Counted from the first letter of the stretch, positions 26,055 through 34,449 are shown. The stretch is DNA of 47,542 bases from Prevotella sp. (GCA_017960525.1 JAGCZA010000052.1:1-47542), one strand, 5' to 3'. Numbers and translations are program-made. The notes: generated from the letters alone by a model not told the origin.

Positions 26055-27704
26055 ATGAATACATTTTTTAGAAACTCTCTCTTGGCGTTGGCAGCAGGAG
26101 CACTGGCAGTATCCTGTGCTGACTATAATGAGACAGACAATTTTTATGCCAAGCCTGACCCTGACTTTGTAGAGCCATACAAGGACTATGCTCCCGTTAA
26201 GTCATACATTGACAGGGAAGAATATCCTAATCTGTCTCTCGGTGCAACCCTGAAGGTGTCGGATTTCAATAAGCAGGAGCTGGCCCATGCCGCAGCTGTC
26301 ACCAATTTCGACAATATCGCTTTCGGCAGCACCCTTATGTCTGGAGCCATTATCAATGCCAAAGGTGTGATGAACTTCCTCGACATGAAAGATCTGCTCG
26401 ACCATGTGCAGGATATTGGCGGCGAGGTGTTTGGCAGCCCTATCGTTGCAAATGCCAACCAGGCTGACGACTGGCTGGCTATGCTCACCGCTCCCATTGA
26501 GATAGTGGTGGACTATGTGGAAGGAAAGAAAGTCAACTACAACGACTCGACGGAATTCCACGGCAAAGTGGAAAAGGGAAAAGCGTCTATCGTCAAATAT
26601 GACGACCAGAATATGCTTCAAATTGCTGCTGCTGCCAATGTGCGCATTGTTGAAGGTTTTGAAGTTGACCCGCTTGCCACTTACACCACCACATTTTGGG
26701 CAAAGGCCGACAAGGACACAGAGTTCTACATCTATTTCTCTGGCAAAAAGGTTGAAGGAAGTGGTGTCGACGGAAAGTGGAGTACCAAGGCCGGCAAACT
26801 GACAAAGATTGTTGTGGAGGCCCAGAGTGCAGAAGGCGAGACCGAAGGGTACCTGAGAATTGAGAATACCCGTAAGTCTGTCGTCCATATCCAGAAGGTT
26901 GAGGTTGGCTACTATCCTGACAACCACCGCCCACAGACAGCCCAGGAGAAGACAGACACCATCAACTATGCTCTCAAAGCTTGGTGTGAGGGTCTGATGA
27001 AGATTAATCTCAGACGTATCAACTCATTCGACCTCATCGACGAGCCTATCGACAACAAGGCTGAGTTGGAGAACGGTGTGTACGACCTGAAACACTCTAC
27101 CGACAAGATTTTCTGGCAAGACGTTCTTGGCAGCGAAAACTATGCTCCTGTAGTGGCAAAGGTGGCGCGTGAAGCCTACCAGAAGTATGAGGGTGAACCT
27201 GACGAATTGAAGTTCTTCATCAGCGAGACAGGGCTTGAAGAGCAGAAGAAATTTGAGAGCCTTCTGTATTGGATAAACATCTGGGACGGAAAAGGTGCGA
27301 AGATTGACGGTATCAATGCCAAGTTGAATCTTAGCTATAGCGAGAATCCAGAGACCCAGGCCGCATACGAGGCTTCTCTTAACAACCTTCTTGACAACCT
27401 TGCTAAGTCTGGCAAACTCATCCGCCTCTCCAACTTCGACATCAAGTATCAGGACGCTGAAGGTGCAAATGTGTTGGCAAAAGACATCACAGAGGCTCAG
27501 CGCCAGAAGCTTGCCGACTACTATGGCTCTGTCATTAAGAGATATATGACCAAGATTCCAAACGAGAAGCAGGCTGGCATCTGTAAGGGCAACATGGCTG
27601 ACACCAGCGACCCCGTTGGCCTTTGGTCTGTCGATAGCAGAAGTAAGGACTGGGTGCGCACCGCCACTTACAAGGCATTCTGCGACGCTCTCAGCGGAAA
27701 GTGA
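26055..27704 (+). CDS. GH10-like lipoprotein with inserted CBM and degenerate active site
   Basis: The 549-aa lipoprotein has its lipobox LAVSC at Cys21. The fold is recognisable as a GH10 xylanase barrel of the Bacteroidetes Xyn10C type. Start: VKSYIDREEYPNLSLGATLK (about 48-67). A beta-rich CBM4/9-like insert (about 155-288) is spliced in. The barrel then resumes with QEKTDTINYALKAWCEGLM, FDLIDEPIDN and KIDGINAKLNLSYSENPETQ. The acid/base glutamate is kept (Glu330), though the usual NE is DE. The nucleophile strand, normally ISELD/ITELD, reads LSNFD, so Asn460 replaces the nucleophile. The strand that usually carries TLxWH reads IVANANQ, the QMH histidine position reads KLN, and the tryptophan-rich C-terminal loop is KGNMADTSDP. 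It is very likely a non-catalytic glycan-binding protein derived from a xylanase. Confidence 0.82.
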   Translation: MNTFFRNSLLALAAGALAVSCADYNETDNFYAKPDPDFVEPYKDYAPVKSYIDREEYPNLSLGATLKVSDFNKQELAHAAAVTNFDNIAFGSTLMSGAIINAKGVMNFLDMKDLLDHVQDIGGEVFGSPIVANANQADDWLAMLTAPIEIVVDYVEGKKVNYNDSTEFHGKVEKGKASIVKYDDQNMLQIAAAANVRIVEGFEVDPLATYTTTFWAKADKDTEFYIYFSGKKVEGSGVDGKWSTKAGKLTKIVVEAQSAEGETEGYLRIENTRKSVVHIQKVEVGYYPDNHRPQTAQEKTDTINYALKAWCEGLMKINLRRINSFDLIDEPIDNKAELENGVYDLKHSTDKIFWQDVLGSENYAPVVAKVAREAYQKYEGEPDELKFFISETGLEEQKKFESLLYWINIWDGKGAKIDGINAKLNLSYSENPETQAAYEASLNNLLDNLAKSGKLIRLSNFDIKYQDAEGANVLAKDITEAQRQKLADYYGSVIKRYMTKIPNEKQAGICKGNMADTSDPVGLWSVDSRSKDWVRTATYKAFCDALSGK

Positions 27705-27781
27705 TTTGTAGAAACTGATAAATAATATAATTATATTCTCTTTATTCATTTATTCTATTATTAACTAATTTTATTTCTATT
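27705..27781. other. AT-rich spacer before the CBM protein gene
   Basis: This 77-base, strongly AT-rich gap is longer than the other gaps in the operon. It could hold an internal promoter or RNA-processing site, but I see no clear TAnnTTTG box. Confidence 0.3.
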
Positions 27782-30082
27782 ATGAAGAAATTATTCACAC
27801 TTGTTGCTCTCTTAGCAGTGTTTATGGGAGCAAAAGCAGAGTGGGTAGAAGATTACAAAATTGACTACTCTACTTTGAGTGATTTCCCATTCTACGTAAT
27901 GGGGTATGCTCCATCTATTATTGATGGTGTTATGGTTGACAACCCAGTTCCTTATCGTAAGCTCTGGAGAGACTCTGACGATGGTTATGCTGATGTTGCA
28001 GGTGAGTGTACTGAAGTAACTATAAATGGTAGCGTTTTCTATGAGCAGCCTCTTGATAGTAACCCGTGGCGTCAGTATATTGTTGCTAATGAGGTTCCAA
28101 TGGAGCTTGATGTTACTTATACTATTAAAGTGGTAGTTAAGGCTTCTGAGGCTGTTAATTTGAATCTCCAATTTGGAAACTGGGGAAAATTAGTAGAGAC
28201 AGCTGTGTCTATTCCTGCAAGTGAAGATTTCCAGGAAGTCGAATGGGAGGTTGCAGGTTGTACCAATTCTGGCGGTGGCTTCATTTGTGTGCAGCCAGGA
28301 ACTTCAGAGGCTGCAATCGAATGGAAGTCGCTTACCGTTTCTCACAACGCTAAGGCTGCAAAGCCTGTTACGTGGATGGAGTGGCTTACCAGCGATGGAC
28401 AGTCTGTCATCGTTGAAACCAAGGTTGAAAACATTCCTACTTGGATGGGTAATGCCGAGACTCCTTGGGCTGATCCTAACGTGAAGTTCAACGACCAGGA
28501 GAACAACTACCTCATTTGCGCTTGGGGCAAGGAGAGAGAAGTCAATATGAATGATGATGGCGGTTGGGATCCCTTCCCCGCAACAATCGAACAGGAAGAG
28601 AGTGGTAACCACTATTTTATCGTTCATGGTAATGCAGCTACCACCGAGGGTGATGCTGCTGCTTGGGACAACCAGTTCTGGATCCAGTCTCCGAGAGAGT
28701 GGAAGTCTGGCACAGCGCTCAAGATTACGTTCCGCTACAAAGCTTCAAAGAACGTTACCGTTGCTACTCAGTGCCACAAGCAGAACCCGTCTGACTACCT
28801 CATCTGGCACGCTATTGGCGACATCGCCTTCACAACAGAATGGCAGACCTTTGAAGGTACAATGAATATTGCCGACGATATGAGCGGCACTTGGTCTATC
28901 GCATTCCAGCTCAACCAGAACGACAAGGACGCCATTGATTTCTATTTCGATGACCTCTCTTGGCAGAGCATGAAGCTCGACGAGGGTCTCTTCGTTGCTT
29001 CTTCCAACACAGTTACTGGCGTGGAATATGACTTCGATAACGCTACTGAATTTGTTGTTGATGAATACGATGATGAAGTGATGGTTGCTACAGTAGGTAC
29101 GCCTGGCAAGCAGGACACTTGGGTCAACGAGGTGATGATTTCAACCATTCGTGGTAACGACGCAGCATTCAAGGGCGCAACCATCAAGCCGACTGCTGCT
29201 ATCGTAAGCGAAGAGTGGATTGGTTATGAGACATCCAGCCTTGCAAAGATTAAGCTCCCCGCAGCTGGTGTATGGAAGATCGAGATTGCCCCATCAACAT
29301 TTGAGATTTGCTTCACAAAGATTGAAGGTGAAGAAGACAGAGAGCCCCTGGAAGAGATTGCCAACCCGACAGAAGTTGTCATCAATGCACCTGAGAGAGA
29401 GCCGACAGCCACTGAGCAACCTAAGGACGAGGAAGCTGGAATTGAAGAAGGCACAGGCCAGCCTTGGGACAGCCAGTTCTGGATTCTTGCTAACCGCGAG
29501 CTGAGCACTGGCGAATCGACCATCATCAAGTTCAAGTATATGGCTGCTACTCCCGCTACGGCTTCTACACAGTGTCACGCCGCACCTGGTGCTTATCTGC
29601 ACTGGGCCGCTATTGGCAACGTAGAATTCACTGAAGAGTGGCAGGAATTCGAGCAGACATTCACTGTTCCTGCTGAGGCAGACAAAATGCAGTCTATCGC
29701 ATTCAACCTCTCTGAGCTCAGGGATGCCAACATCTATAAGATCAAGGATGTCGTTTGGATGACTTCCGACATGTATGAGACGCTTATCGATACAGAGGGC
29801 ACCAAGAACTTCATGTTGAAGGAAGGTGCAAACACCGCAATATTCGAATTCGGTCACAAGCCTTCTGATGAGCAGCCTATTAAGGGTGACGTGAACAATG
29901 ATAAGGAAGTTGACGTGGCTGACATCTCGGCTATCCTGACCGTTATGTCAGGTGACACCTCGAAGTTCTCTTTGAAAGATGCCAATGTGAACGGTGACCT
30001 TGATAATGATGGAAACCCCGTGGTTGACGTGGCTGACATCTCGTCTGTGCTGACCATTATGGCTGGCGGTACAGCAGAATAA
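27782..30082 (+). CDS. Secreted multi-CBM protein with C-terminal dockerin-like domain
   Basis: The 766-aa secreted protein has a signal peptide (residues 1-19, ending GAKA) with no lipobox cysteine. Module 1 (about 20-185), with SDFPFYVMGYAP and NLNLQFGNWG, resembles the first CBM inserted in Xyn10C-type xylanases. Module 2 (about 215-400) has WDNQFWIQSPREW, VATQCH, WHAIGDIAFTTEWQTFEG and IDFYFDDLSW. Module 3 (about 540-665) is its paralogue, with WDSQFWILANREL, ASTQCH, HWAAIGNVEFTEEWQEFEQ. A beta-rich linker domain lies between them. The C-terminus (about 702-765) is a type I dockerin-like pair of calcium loops, GDVNNDKEVDVADISAIL and NGDLDNDGNPVVDVADIS. No catalytic domain is present. It probably binds xylan-type glycan, and the dockerin partner is unknown. 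Codon use in module 1 is clearly more AT-rich than in the rest. Confidence 0.82.
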   Translation: MKKLFTLVALLAVFMGAKAEWVEDYKIDYSTLSDFPFYVMGYAPSIIDGVMVDNPVPYRKLWRDSDDGYADVAGECTEVTINGSVFYEQPLDSNPWRQYIVANEVPMELDVTYTIKVVVKASEAVNLNLQFGNWGKLVETAVSIPASEDFQEVEWEVAGCTNSGGGFICVQPGTSEAAIEWKSLTVSHNAKAAKPVTWMEWLTSDGQSVIVETKVENIPTWMGNAETPWADPNVKFNDQENNYLICAWGKEREVNMNDDGGWDPFPATIEQEESGNHYFIVHGNAATTEGDAAAWDNQFWIQSPREWKSGTALKITFRYKASKNVTVATQCHKQNPSDYLIWHAIGDIAFTTEWQTFEGTMNIADDMSGTWSIAFQLNQNDKDAIDFYFDDLSWQSMKLDEGLFVASSNTVTGVEYDFDNATEFVVDEYDDEVMVATVGTPGKQDTWVNEVMISTIRGNDAAFKGATIKPTAAIVSEEWIGYETSSLAKIKLPAAGVWKIEIAPSTFEICFTKIEGEEDREPLEEIANPTEVVINAPEREPTATEQPKDEEAGIEEGTGQPWDSQFWILANRELSTGESTIIKFKYMAATPATASTQCHAAPGAYLHWAAIGNVEFTEEWQEFEQTFTVPAEADKMQSIAFNLSELRDANIYKIKDVVWMTSDMYETLIDTEGTKNFMLKEGANTAIFEFGHKPSDEQPIKGDVNNDKEVDVADISAILTVMSGDTSKFSLKDANVNGDLDNDGNPVVDVADISSVLTIMAGGTAE

Positions 30083-30098
30083 TTTGATTGATTCCTTC

Positions 30099-30129
30099 AG
30101 TTCCGGCGGATTGTTCATCTGCCGGAACT
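30099..30129 (+). terminator. Hairpin terminator after the PUL, first stem
   Basis: A 13-bp inverted repeat (30099-30111 with 30117-30129, core AGTTCCGGC/GCCGGAACT, one mismatch) has a 5-base loop. It begins 16 bases after the last PUL stop codon. Confidence 0.7.
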
Positions 30130-30136
30130 ATTAAGC

Positions 30137-30173
30137 CTCGCGGCAACAGCCCATCAAGGACTGCTGCCGCGAG
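30137..30173 (+). terminator. Hairpin terminator after the PUL, second stem
   Basis: A second 13-bp inverted repeat (30137-30149 with 30161-30173, CTCGCGGC/GCCGCGAG core, one mismatch) is followed by TCTTTAATT. Together with the first stem it forms a double terminator that should insulate the tolC-like gene. Confidence 0.65.
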
Positions 30174-30221
30174 TCTTTAATTGCCAATAGGGCCTAATAA
30201 TGAAGAAAAGTTGTTGAATTT

Positions 30222-30252
30222 TTTGCTAACTCAAAAATAATCACTAACTTTG
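30222..30252 (+). promoter_or_regulatory. Promoter of the TolC-like gene
   Basis: TTTG (30222-30225), exactly 19 bases, TAACTTTG (30245-30252). A perfect consensus, 20 bases ahead of the ATG at 30272. Confidence 0.72.
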
Positions 30253-30271
30253 CGCCGTAAAACTTATTGGT

Positions 30272-31663
30272 ATGAGGTATATGGAAAACAGGAAATCAAG
30301 GCATACCTTTTTTTGTGTGAAGAGTGTGCAGGCAGTACTTGTCTGTGCTTTCGTTTGGCTTTTCACCCCGTCGCTGAGTTCGGCCCAGAAGCAATGGACG
30401 CTTGACGATTGCATCAATTATGCTTTGGAGAACAACATCACGCTGCAGAAAGCACGACTCAGTCTGGAGTCGGCCAAGGAGGATGTGAAAGCCACCAAGG
30501 GGGCCTTGCTGCCCACCCTCAGCGGCTCCACCAACCAGAGCATCGGCTACCGCCCCTGGCAGGATAGCGGCGTGGCTACGGTCACCAACGGCCAGGTGAA
30601 CTCGAAGGTGAACAAGACCTACTATAACGGCAGTTACAACGTGAACGCCCAATGGACTGTGTGGAACGGCGGCAAGAACGTGAACAACGTGCGGCTGAAC
30701 AAACTGTCGGAACAGCAGGCAGAACTGAATGTAGAGCAGCAGGCCAACAGCATCGAGGAGCGCATTTCGCAACTCTTCGTCCAGTGTCTCTACCTGAACG
30801 AGGCCATCAAGGTGAGCCAGGCCAGTCTGGAGACCAGTCGCAAGAACGAGGAGCGCGGACGGCAGACGGTCGAAGTGGGCAAGATGTCGAAGGCCGATAT
30901 GGCCCAACTCTCCGCCCAGCGTGCCACCGACGAGTACAGTGTAGTCGATGCTCAGAGCCAGTTGGCCAGTTATAAGTTGCAACTCAAGCAGTTGCTGGAA
31001 CTCACGGGCGACGAGCAGTTCGACATTGCCATCCCCGCCAGCACCGATGCCGACGCCTTGGCCGAAATTCCCTCCCTTCACGACATCTACGAGAAAGCCC
31101 TGGCCAGCCGTCCAGAGATAGAGAGTGCGAAACTTTCGATAGAGAGCAGCAAACTGAGCCTGGCCATTGCCAAGGCCGGCTGGCTGCCCACCGTCTCGCT
31201 CACAGGCGGCCTCTCCACCAGCACCAACTCGCTGGCCCAGAATGGCTGGGGCAACCAGATGAAGACCAACCTCAATATGTCTGGAGGCCTCTCACTCAAC
31301 ATTCCCATCTTCGACGGCTGGCAGACCCGCACATCGGTGAACAGGGCGCGCATCCAGCAGCAGCAGGCGCAACTCGACTTGCAGGACCAGCAGAAGACAC
31401 TCTACCAGACCATTGAGGGTTACTGGCTCGATGCCACCACCAACCAGCAGCGCTTCCGTGCCGCCTCGGCCACCGTCGAGAGCGAACAGCAGAGTTTCGA
31501 CCTGCTTACGGAGAAGTTCAACCTTGGACTCACCAACATCATCGAACTGTTGCAGGGCAAGGACAAGTTGCTTTCCGCCCAGCAAAACCAACTTCAGTCC
31601 AAGTACATGACGCTGCTCAACCAGCAAATGCTCCGCTTCTACGCTGGAGGGTCAAAGCGGTAA
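30272..31663 (+). CDS. TolC-family outer-membrane efflux protein
   Basis: The 463-aa protein has a signal peptide (cleavage near SLSSAQ) and two homologous outer-membrane-efflux (OEP) repeats. The first starts WTLDDCINYALENNITLQKA. The second has LASRPEIESAKLSIESSKLS and GWLPTVSLTGGLS. Long coiled-coil helices fit the periplasmic tunnel of TolC trimers. Normally it works with an adaptor and an RND, ABC or MFS pump, but none is adjacent, so it is an orphan or shared exit duct. It has its own promoter and is insulated from the PUL by two hairpins, so a link to glycan import is unlikely. An alternative start lies three codons on (MENRKSR). Confidence 0.92.
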   Translation: MRYMENRKSRHTFFCVKSVQAVLVCAFVWLFTPSLSSAQKQWTLDDCINYALENNITLQKARLSLESAKEDVKATKGALLPTLSGSTNQSIGYRPWQDSGVATVTNGQVNSKVNKTYYNGSYNVNAQWTVWNGGKNVNNVRLNKLSEQQAELNVEQQANSIEERISQLFVQCLYLNEAIKVSQASLETSRKNEERGRQTVEVGKMSKADMAQLSAQRATDEYSVVDAQSQLASYKLQLKQLLELTGDEQFDIAIPASTDADALAEIPSLHDIYEKALASRPEIESAKLSIESSKLSLAIAKAGWLPTVSLTGGLSTSTNSLAQNGWGNQMKTNLNMSGGLSLNIPIFDGWQTRTSVNRARIQQQQAQLDLQDQQKTLYQTIEGYWLDATTNQQRFRAASATVESEQQSFDLLTEKFNLGLTNIIELLQGKDKLLSAQQNQLQSKYMTLLNQQMLRFYAGGSKR

Positions 31664-31675
31664 ACTACTTTGAAA

Positions 31676-31760
31676 AACAACGGATTTAACGGATTTAACG
31701 GATTTCGCCCAATTGATGTTAAGAGGAAATAAATCCGTTTAATCCGTTAAATCCATTGTT
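31676..31760. repeat. Large inverted repeat between tolC and rplS, first
   Basis: The left arm 31676-31705 (AACGGATTT units in tandem) pairs with the right arm 31731-31760 over 30 bases with two mismatches; the loop is 25 bases. The two genes converge here, so it may act as a bidirectional terminator. Confidence 0.85.
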
Positions 31761-31782
31761 CGTAGATAGGAAAGCAGGCAAA

Positions 31783-31845
31783 ACAAACGAATTTCACGGA
31801 TCTTACGGAAGTTATAATTCCGTGAAATCCGTGAAATCCGTTGTT
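31783..31845. repeat. Large inverted repeat between tolC and rplS, second
   Basis: The arm 31816-31845 (AATTCCGTGAAATCCGTGAA and on to TTGTT) pairs with the imperfect arm of about 31783-31812 around a very short loop. It is related to the first element (shared AACGGATTT/AAATCCGTT core) but uses TCAC where the first uses TAAC. Confidence 0.75.
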
Positions 31846-31865
31846 CAAAGATAATTTCTGAACGG

Positions 31866-32234
31866 TTAGGCTTCCTTCTTTGCAACACCGGAGCGCTTCT
31901 CCTTGATGCGGGCAGCCTTACCCGTAAGTTTACGCAGATAGTAGAGTTTGGCGCGACGCACCTTACCCACCTTGTTCACTTCGATGCTCTCAATGTTGGG
32001 CGACTCCAGGGGGAAGATACGCTCCACACCTACTGTACCCGACATTTTGCGAACGGTGAAACGCTTCTTCTCCTGATGGCCGCAGATCTTGATGACCACG
32101 CCACGATAGAGCTGGATGCGCTCCTTTGAACCCTCGATAATTTTGTAAGCGACAGTCACCGTGTCACCAGCCTTGAACTGGGGGTGCTTTTTGCCGGTTG
32201 CAAATGCTTCTTCAGCAACTTTAATCAGATCCAT
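31866..32234 (-). CDS. rplS: 50S ribosomal protein L19
   Basis: The 122-aa L19 lies at the 30S-50S interface and forms an intersubunit bridge. The family signature is clear: [50 protein letters not shown] and [21 protein letters not shown] -7 box TACCTTTG (minus strand, 32342-32349) lies about 110 bases upstream, giving a long leader where autogenous control is possible, but I recognise no known leader RNA. The gene stands alone, without trmD or rimM. Confidence 0.97.
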   Translation of the reverse strand: MDLIKVAEEAFATGKKHPQFKAGDTVTVAYKIIEGSKERIQLYRGVVIKICGHQEKKRFTVRKMSGTVGVERIFPLESPNIESIEVNKVGKVRRAKLYYLRKLTGKAARIKEKRSGVAKKEA

Positions 32235-32431
32235 TTTTAATGCTTAATTTTTTAATTTTGTATTATTGCTGTATCGTTCCAGGCGCAACATAACAGGCAA
32301 CTCTCCTATCTTCCTGCCATCGGTTACGCGGAAAGCGGGTGCAAAGGTACACATTTTCTGCCAGATTAGCGGGTTGTGCCTTTGGGAATTTTCAAGTGCT
32401 TAGAGATATTTAACACTTTTTGGCCGAGTGC
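32235..32431. other. Leader region of rplS
   Basis: This holds the presumed 5' leader of rplS and its -7 box (32342-32349, minus strand). There is no gene. I see no recognised riboswitch or terminator for lysC. Confidence 0.4.
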
Positions 32432-33748
32432 TTACTTAAACAGATGGTCACTCAGGCTTTGCAGGGCACGTTTCTTGTCTTCTTCGCGGATGAGGAACGA
32501 GATGTTGTAGTTGCTGCCGCCGTATGAAATCATGCGCACGGGCACGTCTTTCATCGCGTCCATCACGCGGGTCTCGAAGCCGATGTTGCTCCAGTCGAGG
32601 TCGCCCACCACGCAGATGATGCACATACCGGTGTCGACGGTGACAGTACCATATTTCTTTAGTTCGTCCATAATTTCACCCAGATGAGCGGAGTTGTCTA
32701 TCGACATCGACACGCCAACCTCCGAGGTGCACACCATGTCGATGGGCGTCTGGTAACTCTCGAAAATCTCGAAGACCTTGCGCAGGAAGCCCGTGGCCAG
32801 GAGCATGCGGCTCGACTTGATCTTGATGGCGGTGATGTTGTCCTTGGCGGCCACGGCCTTTATCTTGCCGTACTCTGTCTTGTTCGAGATGGTGGTGCCC
32901 TCGGCGTCGGGTTGCATGGTGTTCAGCAGACGCACGGGAATGCCGGCATACTTGGCGGGCTGCACGCAGGTGGGGTGAAGGATTTTGGCGCCGAAGTAGG
33001 CCAACTCGGCTGCCTCCTCGAACTGGAGTTGGTGCACGGGCTGGGTCTTGTCGACAATGCGCGGGTCGTTGTTGTGCATACCGTCGATGTCGGTCCAAAT
33101 CTGGATTTCCTCGGCTCCGATGGCGGCACCGATGAGCGAGGCGGTATAATCGCTGCCGCCGCGCTGCAGGTTGTCTACCTCGCCGTAGGCGTTACGGCAG
33201 ATGAAGCCCTGCGTGACGTAGACCTGTGCGTCGGGCTGCTGTTCCATGATGGCAGTCAGTTTCTGCTTGATATACACCTGGTCCGGCTCGGCGTTCTTGT
33301 CGGTGCGCATAAAGTCGAGGGCGTTCAGCAGCACGGCGTTAATGCCCTGTTCCTTCATGTAGTTCACCACCATGTTGGTCGACATAATTTCGCCTTGCGC
33401 CACGATGCTTTTCTCCTCGAAACTGGTGAACAGTTCCTTGGTGAACGAGCGCAGATAGGTAAACTCCTCCTTGAGGAACTCCTCGGTCTGCTTCCTGATT
33501 TCGTCGTTTTCGAGCAGTTCGGTGAGGTGGCGCATATACTTGCGTTCCAGCATGTTAATCACTTCGTGTGCCCCGTCGGGGTTCTTCTTGTAGAGGTAGT
33601 CGCTTATCTCCACGAGCGAGTTGGTGGTGCCGCTCATGGCCGAGAGCACAACGAACACGGGCTGTCCCGACTTGGTGACCAGCGCGGTCACGTCCTTCAT
33701 TCTTTGTGGCGTCCCTACCGAGGTACCGCCGAATTTCATTACTTTCAT
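32432..33748 (-). CDS. lysC: Aspartate kinase (monofunctional)
   Basis: This 438-aa enzyme phosphorylates L-aspartate, the first step to lysine, threonine, methionine and diaminopimelate. The catalytic domain opens MKVMKFGGTSVGTPQRMKDV and has VVLSAMSGTTNSL, FICRNAYGEVDNLQRGGSDY and IWTDIDGMHNNDPR. Paired ACT domains follow from about residue 300 (ITAIKIKSSRMLLATGFLRK, IDMVCTSEVGVSMSID and CIICVVGDLDW), which would bind the feedback inhibitor. No homoserine dehydrogenase domain is fused. It is the third gene of the hisIE-ftsE-lysC unit, 26 bp after ftsE. The symbol lysC is a generic label, because the effector specificity cannot be read from sequence. Confidence 0.94.
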   Translation of the reverse strand: MKVMKFGGTSVGTPQRMKDVTALVTKSGQPVFVVLSAMSGTTNSLVEISDYLYKKNPDGAHEVINMLERKYMRHLTELLENDEIRKQTEEFLKEEFTYLRSFTKELFTSFEEKSIVAQGEIMSTNMVVNYMKEQGINAVLLNALDFMRTDKNAEPDQVYIKQKLTAIMEQQPDAQVYVTQGFICRNAYGEVDNLQRGGSDYTASLIGAAIGAEEIQIWTDIDGMHNNDPRIVDKTQPVHQLQFEEAAELAYFGAKILHPTCVQPAKYAGIPVRLLNTMQPDAEGTTISNKTEYGKIKAVAAKDNITAIKIKSSRMLLATGFLRKVFEIFESYQTPIDMVCTSEVGVSMSIDNSAHLGEIMDELKKYGTVTVDTGMCIICVVGDLDWSNIGFETRVMDAMKDVPVRMISYGGSNYNISFLIREEDKKRALQSLSDHLFK

Positions 33749-33774
33749 CTTCTATTCTGTTATTTGTGTTTTTT

Positions 33775-34449
33775 TTATTCCTGTACGATTCTTTCCATCC
33801 TGCCTTCCTCGCACTTATACACGCGGCCCGGGTACTTTTCGAGGAGGGGGAGGTTGTGGGTGGACATGACGACAGCCGTGCCCATTTCGGAAATGTCGCA
33901 GAGCAAGTCCATGATGCCGTCGGCGGTGACAGGGTCGAGGTTGGCCGTCGGCTCGTCGGCCACGATGATGTCCGGCCGGTTCAGTATGGCGCGGGCGATG
34001 GCTACGCGCTGCTGCTCTCCGCCCGAGAGGTCGTGGGGCATCTTGGTGCGCTTGTCGGTCATTCCCACGGCGTCGAGCACCTGGTCGATGCGCTCCTCAA
34101 TCCTGTCGCGCTGGTCCCAGCCCGTGGCGCGGAGCACGAAGCGCAGATTGTTCTCAACCGAGCGGTCGGCCAGCAACTGGAAGTCCTGGAACACGATGCC
34201 CATCTTGCGGCGCAGCCTTGGGATGGCCCTCCGGCGAATGGTGAGCATATCGTGCTCCAGCACGGTGGCGCAGTCGGCCTCGTCGATGTCCAGCTCGCCG
34301 TAGATGGTTTTCAGGAGCGAACTTTTGCCCGACCCCACGCGGCCGATGATGTAGACAAACTCGCCGTCGTCCACGTTCAGGTTCACGCCCTTCAGCACTT
34401 CCTTGCCATCAACCTGTGTGATGGTCACGTTCTTGTAGTCTATCAGCAT
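33775..34449 (-). CDS. ftsE: Cell-division ABC ATPase FtsE
   Basis: The 224-aa ATPase would pair with FtsX to control septal peptidoglycan hydrolases. It has Walker A GRVGSGKSS, the Q-loop region IVFQDFQLLADRSVENNLRF, the signature LSGGEQQRVAIARA, Walker B DIIVADEPTANLDP and the switch histidine STHNLPLL. DFQLLADRSVENNLRF resembles the DFxLL(x)RTVxEN pattern of FtsE, which separates it from LolD. ftsX is not nearby; in Bacteroidetes the two are often apart. It lies between hisIE and lysC on the minus strand. LolD-like specificity cannot be fully excluded. Confidence 0.85.
   Translation of the reverse strand: MLIDYKNVTITQVDGKEVLKGVNLNVDDGEFVYIIGRVGSGKSSLLKTIYGELDIDEADCATVLEHDMLTIRRRAIPRLRRKMGIVFQDFQLLADRSVENNLRFVLRATGWDQRDRIEERIDQVLDAVGMTDKRTKMPHDLSGGEQQRVAIARAILNRPDIIVADEPTANLDPVTADGIMDLLCDISEMGTAVVMSTHNLPLLEKYPGRVYKCEEGRMERIVQE

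Noticed and set aside
30272-31663. TolC-like gene as part of the PUL
   Set aside because: Two terminator hairpins and a separate perfect promoter lie between it and the last PUL gene, and efflux ducts are not PUL components.
32684-34303. 539-codon open frame on the plus strand opposite lysC and ftsE
   Set aside because: It mirrors two conserved enzymes. Its composition (Val, His, Gly, Leu-rich) is typical of an antisense shadow, and it crosses the gap between them.
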